Origin: Candidatus Woesearchaeota archaeon
GTDB taxonomy: Archaea > Nanobdellota > Nanobdellia > SCGC-AAA011-G17 > JAGVZH01
Direction of reading: 5' to 3'
DNA: 32,015 nucleotides
Assembly (NCBI GenBank): GCA_018302745.1
Contig: JAGVZH010000010.1
Location: 1 to 32,015 of the forward strand
Below the pieces are notes generated by a model. It saw nothing but the letters and a program-made list of their open reading frames with translations, searched no databases and had not been told where the DNA came from. The translations under genes and the position numbers were made by a program. Each line of letters begins with the position of its first letter. Positions within the stretch are counted from its first letter, which is position 1. Below are positions 26,127 to 32,015 of the stretch, piece after piece.

Positions 26127-27320
26127 TTAATTAAACACCTTCCTGGCTTCTTTTAAAGCTTCAGCAACTTTGTCAATATCCTCTTTTGTATTGTAAATAT
26201 AAAAGCTTATTCTGCATGTTGCAGGAACTTTTAATTTGTCCATCAAAACTTGAGCACAATGGTGTCCTGACCTTATGGCAATTTTTTTGTCATTTAATAC
26301 TGCAGACACATCATGAGGATGTATCAATTTATCATTATTGTAAAGATTAAAGGAAATTATTCCTGCCTGGCTTTTTGGCTTGTAGATTTTAATTCCTTCT
26401 ACTTCTGAAAGTTTTTCTAAAGCATATTCTTTTAATTCATTTTCATATTTTTCAATGTTTTCCATCCCAATTTTATTTAAGTAATCAATAGCTGCTGAAA
26501 ATCCCACTGCTGCAGCAACATTAGGAGTTCCTGCCTCAAATTTCCATGGAATATCATTAAAATCAGTATCATCAATTCTGACATCCCTTATCATATCTCC
26601 TCCGTAAAGGAAAGGGGATAATTTTTCTAAGAGTTTTTCTTTACCAAACAATATTCCTAATCCCATTGGACCAAGCATTTTATGCACTGAAAATGCAAAA
26701 AAATCACAATTTAAGTCTTTAAGATCTATTTTTTTATGAGGCGCAGACTGGCATCCATCTATAACTGTAATAATATTATTCTCATTAGCTAATTTGCATA
26801 TTTCTTTTATGTCATTTACACTCCCTGTTGCATTAGAAACATGGGTTAAAGCCAAAATTTTTGTTTTTTCAGTTATTTTATTTTCAATATTTTCTAAAGT
26901 AAAATCTTCATTTACTTTAATTACCGAAAATTTTAAATTTCTTGACTTGCACAATTGTTGCCATGGAACAAAATTGCTGTGATGTTCCATTTCTGTCACT
27001 AAAACTTCATCCCCTTCCTTTAAGTCAGAAGTTAGTGAATAAGCTGCTAAATTTAATGCTTCTGTAGCATTTTTGGTGTAAATTATTTCCTGAGGATTGC
27101 AGTTTAGGAAAGATGCGCATTTTTCCTTTGATTTTTCGTACAGTTCTGTGGACATCTCACTTAAATCATAGACTCCTCTGTGGATATTAGATTTGTATTT
27201 ATTGTAGAAATCAGCTATAGCATTAATTACTTGTTTTGGTGACTGAGAAGTTGCAGATGAGTCTAAGTAAATCAATCCTTCATTGTTTTCAAATATTGGA
27301 AAGTCTTTTTTAACATTCAT
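26127..27320 (-). CDS. sufS: Cysteine desulfurase SufS
   Basis: YLDSSATSQSPKQVI, TEMEHHSNFVPWQ, FSVHKMLGPMGLGIL (PLP Lys), IRSGHHCAQ catalytic Cys. Confidence 0.95.
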   Translation of the reverse strand: MNVKKDFPIFENNEGLIYLDSSATSQSPKQVINAIADFYNKYKSNIHRGVYDLSEMSTELYEKSKEKCASFLNCNPQEIIYTKNATEALNLAAYSLTSDLKEGDEVLVTEMEHHSNFVPWQQLCKSRNLKFSVIKVNEDFTLENIENKITEKTKILALTHVSNATGSVNDIKEICKLANENNIITVIDGCQSAPHKKIDLKDLNCDFFAFSVHKMLGPMGLGILFGKEKLLEKLSPFLYGGDMIRDVRIDDTDFNDIPWKFEAGTPNVAAAVGFSAAIDYLNKIGMENIEKYENELKEYALEKLSEVEGIKIYKPKSQAGIISFNLYNNDKLIHPHDVSAVLNDKKIAIRSGHHCAQVLMDKLKVPATCRISFYIYNTKEDIDKVAEALKEARKVFN

Positions 27321-28417
27321 TTTATTTTATTTTTAACTAATTCAGTTACTTCATCCTTAATCTCTTCAATTGGAATTTCTTTTATTATCGGCTCTATAAA
27401 TCCGGAAACAATTATTTGTTTGGATTCTTTTTCAGATAGTCCTCTTGACATAAGGTAGAACATCTGGGATTTGTCAATTTCCCCCATTGTAGTTCCGTGG
27501 GAGCATTTTACATCATGATTTTCAATTTCCAATTGAGGAACAGCGTCAACTTCAGCTGTTTCATTCAAGGTTAATGCATCTGCTTTTTGATATCCTGATG
27601 ATTTAAAAGCGTTTTTTCCAATTCTGATTAATCCGTTGTAAATGCATTTAGAATTGTCGTCAAAGACATTTTTTACCCTTATATTTGAAACTGTATAGGG
27701 ATCAACATGCTTTGTTGAGTTATTAACATCAAATTGCTGGTTATTAGTACCAATAAAAACACCCAATGAATCTGTTGATGCGCCTTCCTTTTCCAGATTA
27801 GATTCTGTTCTTGAAACGCAAAAGTCAGAGCCAGTAAATAAATCAAACCATTTAACATTGGAGTCTTTGGATGTTTTGGCTTTTTTAAGACAAAAATTAA
27901 ATCTGTTATTTTTTAAATTTTGCAAGTGAATATAATTAATTTTAGCGTTGTCTTTTAGTATTAATTCAACACATTTACTGTAATAATCAGACTCTTTTTC
28001 TGAAAAGTCCTTGTCAATAATTGTTATTTTGGAATTTTCCTCTGCCAAGACAATAACATGAGAAAAGGTGTTTTTGCTGGTATCATTATTCAGGACAATT
28101 GGTTCTTTATTTTGGGAGCCTTTAGGTATTGTAATAAACATAAAGTCATTTAATTCAGAATAATGCAGGGAAGTAAACTTGTTTGTGTTAAAAGGAATAA
28201 CTGAATTAAGATAATCCAAAGAATCCTTATCTTTTTTTGACTTTAATATTATGTTTAATGGGCAATGTATGTATGAAGTAGAATCCAGAGAGTTCTTTAT
28301 TTCATTTAAATTTAATTTAGGCGGATTTAAAGTAATGTTCAAGCCATACTTAAAGTTATAGTCTGGCAACTTTGAAAAAGCTTCTATAGACTTCTGTTTT
28401 AGTGTATTTAATTCCAT
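27317..28417 (-). CDS. sufD: Fe-S assembly protein SufD
   Basis: SufBD core: [53 protein letters not shown]. Confidence 0.92.
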   Translation of the reverse strand: MELNTLKQKSIEAFSKLPDYNFKYGLNITLNPPKLNLNEIKNSLDSTSYIHCPLNIILKSKKDKDSLDYLNSVIPFNTNKFTSLHYSELNDFMFITIPKGSQNKEPIVLNNDTSKNTFSHVIVLAEENSKITIIDKDFSEKESDYYSKCVELILKDNAKINYIHLQNLKNNRFNFCLKKAKTSKDSNVKWFDLFTGSDFCVSRTESNLEKEGASTDSLGVFIGTNNQQFDVNNSTKHVDPYTVSNIRVKNVFDDNSKCIYNGLIRIGKNAFKSSGYQKADALTLNETAEVDAVPQLEIENHDVKCSHGTTMGEIDKSQMFYLMSRGLSEKESKQIIVSGFIEPIIKEIPIEEIKDEVTELVKNKIK

Positions 28418-28435
28418 ATGTAAAATTTGAGGCTG

Positions 28436-29833
28436 TCAACCTAATGAGCCCTCCATCTCCATCTCTATTAGTTTATTCATCTCTACTGCATACTCTATTG
28501 GCAGCTCTTTTATTATCGGCTCTATAAATCCGGAAACAATCATTTTTCTCGCTTCCTCTTCTGATAATCCTCTGGACATCAAGTAGAACAACTGCTCTTC
28601 TCCAATTCTTGAGACAGTAGCTTCATGCTCTATTGAGGATTTTTTATTTTCTCTTTTCATGTAAGGAATTGTGTTTGATATTGACTCATTATCTGTCATC
28701 AAAGCGTCGCATTGGACATTAGATTTTGAATGAATAGCATTTTTATTGATATGGACCAATCCTCTGTAAGAAGCAATTCCTCCTCCTTTGGCAATGCTTT
28801 TGTTTACTATTGTTGAAGATGTATTTTTAGCTAAATGATAGATTTTAGCTCCAACATCCTGATTTTGGTTTTTGTTTGCAAAAGCAATCGATAGATGATC
28901 TGCTCTTGAATTTTCTCCTTTTAACATTGAACATGGATAGACCATACTAAGTTTTGATCCCATATTGCCAGTTACCCATTCCATTACTGCATTTTTTTCA
29001 ACAAAAGCCCTTTTTGTGTTTAAGTTGTATGTGTTTTTTGACCAGTTTTCAACACTTGAATATCTCATCCTTGCATTATTATGAACAAAGATTTCTACAC
29101 ATCCAGCATGAAGTGAATTGTTGTTATATTGAGGGGCAGAGCATCCTTCAACATAGTGAAGTTCGGCGCCTTCATCTACAATAATTAAAGTATGTTCAAA
29201 TTGCCCCATGTCGGCGGAATTCATTCTAAAGTATGCTTGCAGAGGCATGTCAACTTTTACATTTTTTGGAATGTAAATAAAAGTTCCTCCACTCCAAAAT
29301 GCCCCGTGCAAGGCAACATATTTATGCAGAGTTGGCGGAACACATTTCATAAAATATTTTTTAAATAATTCTTCATGCTCTTTTAAAGCAACATCGCAAT
29401 CAACGAAAATAACGCCTTGTTTTGCTAAATCCTCCCTTATGTTATGATACACAACTTCAGACTCAAATTGGGCTCCTGCTCCTGCCAAGGTTTTTCTTTC
29501 TGCTTCTGGAATTCCTAATTTATCAAAAACTTTTTTAATATCTTCAGGAACATCCTTCCAGTCTTTGGAGTTTTTTCTTGCTTCAGGCTTTACATAATAA
29601 GTTATTTTATTCAAATCTAAATCAGACAAATCAGGCCCCCAATTAGGTGTTTCCAGTTTGTTGAAAATTTCCAGGCATTTTAATCTGAAATCAAGCATCC
29701 ACTTAGGTTCAGTCTTATCTTTGGAGATTTCCCTTACAACATCTTCATTAATGCCTTCTTTTGCCTTATAAGCATACTTCAAAGTAGATGGCTTGTCTAA
29801 AAATTCTCTGGTTTCCTGAAATGAAGTTTCCAT
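28436..29833 (-). CDS. sufB: Fe-S assembly scaffold SufB
   Basis: Full SufB motifs: [70 protein letters not shown]. Confidence 0.96.
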   Translation of the reverse strand: METSFQETREFLDKPSTLKYAYKAKEGINEDVVREISKDKTEPKWMLDFRLKCLEIFNKLETPNWGPDLSDLDLNKITYYVKPEARKNSKDWKDVPEDIKKVFDKLGIPEAERKTLAGAGAQFESEVVYHNIREDLAKQGVIFVDCDVALKEHEELFKKYFMKCVPPTLHKYVALHGAFWSGGTFIYIPKNVKVDMPLQAYFRMNSADMGQFEHTLIIVDEGAELHYVEGCSAPQYNNNSLHAGCVEIFVHNNARMRYSSVENWSKNTYNLNTKRAFVEKNAVMEWVTGNMGSKLSMVYPCSMLKGENSRADHLSIAFANKNQNQDVGAKIYHLAKNTSSTIVNKSIAKGGGIASYRGLVHINKNAIHSKSNVQCDALMTDNESISNTIPYMKRENKKSSIEHEATVSRIGEEQLFYLMSRGLSEEEARKMIVSGFIEPIIKELPIEYAVEMNKLIEMEMEGSLG

Positions 29834-29836
29834 TTT

Positions 29837-30397
29837 TTAATAAAAGGATGATCCGCAACCGCAGGTTCCTGCTGCATTTGGGTTTGAAATCTTAAAACCA
29901 GAACCCTGCAATGAATCAACATAATTAATTGTAATTCCTTTTAATTTTTCAAGTGTATCCTTGTTTATGAAGATTTTAGCTCCATTTTTTTCAAAAACCT
30001 CATCATTCTCTTTTGGTGACTCGTCAAAGTCAAAGATATATTGTAATCCAGAACATCCTCCTGAGGAAACCTCAACTCTAAATCCCTGGCCTTCCCTGTT
30101 TTCTGCTTTTAGCAGCTGCTTTATTTTGTCAGCAGCCTTGTCAGTTATTGTTATTCCTTCAGAAGACTTTTCAGATCTTTCAACTGCCTCATTTAAGGTT
30201 TTTACTATTTTAGTTATTTGTTCATCTGTCATCCCATGCCCTCTAAGACCCTGCCCTAAAGTTTCTATTGGCGATATTCCGCAGCCTATGCAGTGAACTC
30301 CTGTTTTCATTAAAGGCTCAACTGCAGCAGGAAATTTGTCTACTATCTCTCCTATGAGAGTATCTTCTGTAATTTTACTTTGCTGTATTGTTTCCAT
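29837..30397 (-). CDS. DUF1858 domain fused to A-type carrier (SufA/HesB/IscA-like)
   Basis: N-terminal DUF1858-like EDTLIGEIVDKFPAAVEPLMKTGVHCIGCGISPIETLGQG. C-terminal A-type carrier SSGGCSGLQYIFDFDE...NPNAAGTCGCGSSF. Confidence 0.92.
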   Translation of the reverse strand: METIQQSKITEDTLIGEIVDKFPAAVEPLMKTGVHCIGCGISPIETLGQGLRGHGMTDEQITKIVKTLNEAVERSEKSSEGITITDKAADKIKQLLKAENREGQGFRVEVSSGGCSGLQYIFDFDESPKENDEVFEKNGAKIFINKDTLEKLKGITINYVDSLQGSGFKISNPNAAGTCGCGSSFY

Positions 30398-30406
30398 TTT
30401 TCCCTC

Positions 30407-30763
30407 CTATCTTTTACAATAATCACAAATTTTGTTGTCAAAAGTGTCTAATTGCTTATGAACCTGGCAGATTAAGTCTGATTTTCTAAAATCACGGCAT
30501 AATTCATTAATCTCTTGTATGACTAAAAAGTGGTTTTGTGCTATTTTTTTTGCTGATTCATCTATTAGTTTTTGGAATTCTTCATTAAACTTGACTTCTT
30601 TAGCTCTTTTTTCTGAAATATACTGGGAGATCGCTGCTGGTGTTATTCCTAATATTTGGGCTACTGCTTTTTGGGATAAGCTGAATTTGATTAAAGCTTT
30701 GGCTAATTCTCTTCTTATTGCAGGTATTATGTATAAAACTTCTATCTCTTGTGGCTGTAACAT
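30407..30763 (-). CDS. HTH (Xre-like) transcriptional regulator with Cys-rich C-terminus, candidate SUF operon regulator
   Basis: KALIKFSLSQKAVAQILGITPAAISQYISEKRAK HTH. C-terminal LC...IC QVH...IC DYC cluster. First gene of the SUF-directed minus-strand run. Confidence 0.8.
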   Translation of the reverse strand: MLQPQEIEVLYIIPAIRRELAKALIKFSLSQKAVAQILGITPAAISQYISEKRAKEVKFNEEFQKLIDESAKKIAQNHFLVIQEINELCRDFRKSDLICQVHKQLDTFDNKICDYCKR

Positions 30764-30764
30764 A

Positions 30765-30781
30765 AATTAACGGCGTTAATT
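30765..30781. promoter_or_regulatory. 17-bp perfect palindrome AATTAACG-G-CGTTAATT, candidate operator of the SUF operon
   Basis: 8-bp perfect arms around one central base, 2 nt upstream of the regulator ATG and abutting the minus-strand TATA box. Confidence 0.75.
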
Positions 30782-30793
30782 CTATATATAAAG
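30782..30793 (-). promoter_or_regulatory. TATA box of the SUF operon
   Basis: ctttatatatag on the minus strand, about 25 nt upstream of the regulator start codon; suggests a leaderless or short-leader transcript. Confidence 0.6.
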
Positions 30794-30905
30794 ATTTCGG
30801 ATGGATTGGTTTTGCACAAAAAGTTAATTTTAATGAAGATCAGGTCTAAAATCTATATTTGCGTAGGCTAATATTTATAATAGTTAAAAGTATATATTTA
30901 TCGTG

Positions 30906-31478
30906 ATGAAATTGGAAAGTAGCCATCAAGTTACTATTGAGAGATTGCATTTAAAAGTAGATGAAGATGGTAATTTAATACTGCCTCAGAAAAAGATTTT
31001 GCTTGATGCTAATCCTATAATTTTTATGATGTGGTATAAAAAAGAAAAATACGGAGAAGATGTTTTAGATATTTTTGATGAAGAAAATATAGTATGGATT
31101 AATAATATAATTTATGATGAAGTGTTAGGAGTTTTATTAAATAAATCTCCCTATGATGGGATGTACAAAGATAAAGAAGAAACTAAAAAAGCAATAAACA
31201 AATTTCTAAAAGAAAATAAAATACAACTTGATGATAATCCGAATATTGGAAAAAATAATATACAATTAGTGAGGAGTAAAGCAAAGAAGACAAAATCTAG
31301 AGCTGGTGAAATAGATAAATTCATTTTAGCATATTGCTTATCCAATGATATTGAGATTGTTTATTCTAATGATAGAGAGTTCAGAAAATTGGCTACTTTT
31401 TTGGGATTAGATGCTAGAAATTTTGAATCTAATGAGGATAAATTAAACAAAAAGCTCAAGTCAGCATTTAGAAAATAA
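30906..31478 (+). CDS. PIN-domain-like putative ribonuclease
   Basis: KILLDANPIIFMMW, NIIYDEVLG, GEIDKFILAYCLSNDIEIVYSNDREFRKLA: acidic residues in PIN-like order. GTG at 30903 is also possible. Confidence 0.7.
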   Translation: MKLESSHQVTIERLHLKVDEDGNLILPQKKILLDANPIIFMMWYKKEKYGEDVLDIFDEENIVWINNIIYDEVLGVLLNKSPYDGMYKDKEETKKAINKFLKENKIQLDDNPNIGKNNIQLVRSKAKKTKSRAGEIDKFILAYCLSNDIEIVYSNDREFRKLATFLGLDARNFESNEDKLNKKLKSAFRK

Positions 31479-31805
31479 TCATACTAAATTTATGTTAAAA
31501 TCTTTTATAAATTGTTTTTCTGCCCTTTCCTTAGTTTTGTGCTTCTTTAAGTATTTTTCCCAAGACTCTTTTTTATATTCTCTTACTGCTTCAACAGCTC
31601 TCTCTTTGTCTTTTTTAGGAATATTTTTAGCAAATAATTCCATTCTCCTTATCTTTGCCTCAACCTTAAGGTAGTGTTCAATCTGGGGCAAAATATGAGA
31701 AATAACTTCATTAGTTTTATGCTCAAATTCATCGATTTCTTGATGAACCTGAGAGGTTCTTTCTTTCATTCTATCTATCTCACCAAGTATGGATATATCA
31801 AACAT
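31479..31805 (-). CDS. Hypothetical helical/coiled-coil protein
   Basis: 108 aa, strongly charged helical composition. Its stop codon directly abuts the PIN gene stop codon. Confidence 0.55.
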   Translation of the reverse strand: MFDISILGEIDRMKERTSQVHQEIDEFEHKTNEVISHILPQIEHYLKVEAKIRRMELFAKNIPKKDKERAVEAVREYKKESWEKYLKKHKTKERAEKQFIKDFNINLV

Positions 31806-31953
31806 ACATGATATTTAAATTCTTTGTTTTAGCTTTAAAAGCCCTAAGACCTCAGAATATATGTTTTTAATATATGGTAATGGCACAAAAAAGGATTGTA
31901 TCAAAACTCATTTTTAGGGCTCTGGTGCAATCCTAAGTTTTAAGTAGAATAGA

Positions 31954-32003
31954 GGCATAGCCTCCTTTATGCTGCAAAGCTAAAAGGAGTGTGATGCTAT
32001 GCC
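31954..32003 (+). promoter_or_regulatory. Hairpin sequestering SD and start codon of the right-edge ORF
   Basis: GGCATAGC (31954-31961) pairs with GCTATGCC (31996-32003); CTCCTTT (31962-31968) pairs with AAAGGAG (31983-31989). Confidence 0.6.
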
Positions 32004-32015
32004 CCAAAAGAATGA
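31999..32015 (+). CDS. Start of an ORF truncated by the window end (MPQKN...), unidentifiable
   Basis: aaaggag SD 9-10 nt upstream of ATG at 31999. Only 5 codons visible. Confidence 0.35.

Noticed and set aside
29961-30296. 111 aa plus-strand ORF inside the SufA-fusion gene
   Set aside because: Antisense shadow ORF with no motif.

Overview
This 32 kb AT-rich window is densely packed and almost certainly archaeal. The evidence is rpl15e, TFE, NreA, archaeal-type ProRS and AlaRS, intron-containing tRNAs, and TATA boxes close to start codons. The gene content is most consistent with a DPANN lineage (Woese-/Pacearchaeota-like). Left to right: two tandem surface/membrane proteins, tRNA-Cys and intron-containing tRNA-Arg(UCU), a YiiX-like permuted papain-fold protein, LeuRS with a bacterial-type core, a dCMP-deaminase-like protein, and a DUF4258/DUF2283 toxin-antitoxin (TA)-like remnant. 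These are followed by CorA, AlaRS interrupted by a frameshift, two small coiled-coil proteins, a TFE homolog with a long lysine-rich tail, an M50 protease, NreA with a PIP-like C-terminus, an MFS protein, ribosomal protein L15e, an ATP-grasp protein, a DHH phosphoesterase, a transglutaminase-like protein, ProRS, and two more tRNA-Arg genes (one with an intron). The right part holds a TumE/HVO_A0114-like TA pair and an eight-gene SUF Fe-S operon (regulator, DUF1858-SufA fusion, sufB, sufD, sufS, sufU, sufC, NifS-like). It ends with a PIN-domain protein and what may be the left edge of a mobile element. The strongest leads are: (i) a 17-bp perfect palindrome between the TATA box and ATG of a Cys-rich HTH gene heading the SUF operon; (ii) two abutting ATAAC-N7-GTTAT inverted repeats in the promoter of the TumE-like TA pair; (iii) the AlaRS frameshift; (iv) LeuRS with a bacterial core and an archaeal-looking C-terminus; (v) minimal 12-13 nt introns with a shared sequence in two tRNA-Arg genes; (vi) a hairpin sequestering both SD and ATG at the right edge. 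All family assignments come from motif recognition by eye; no searches were run.
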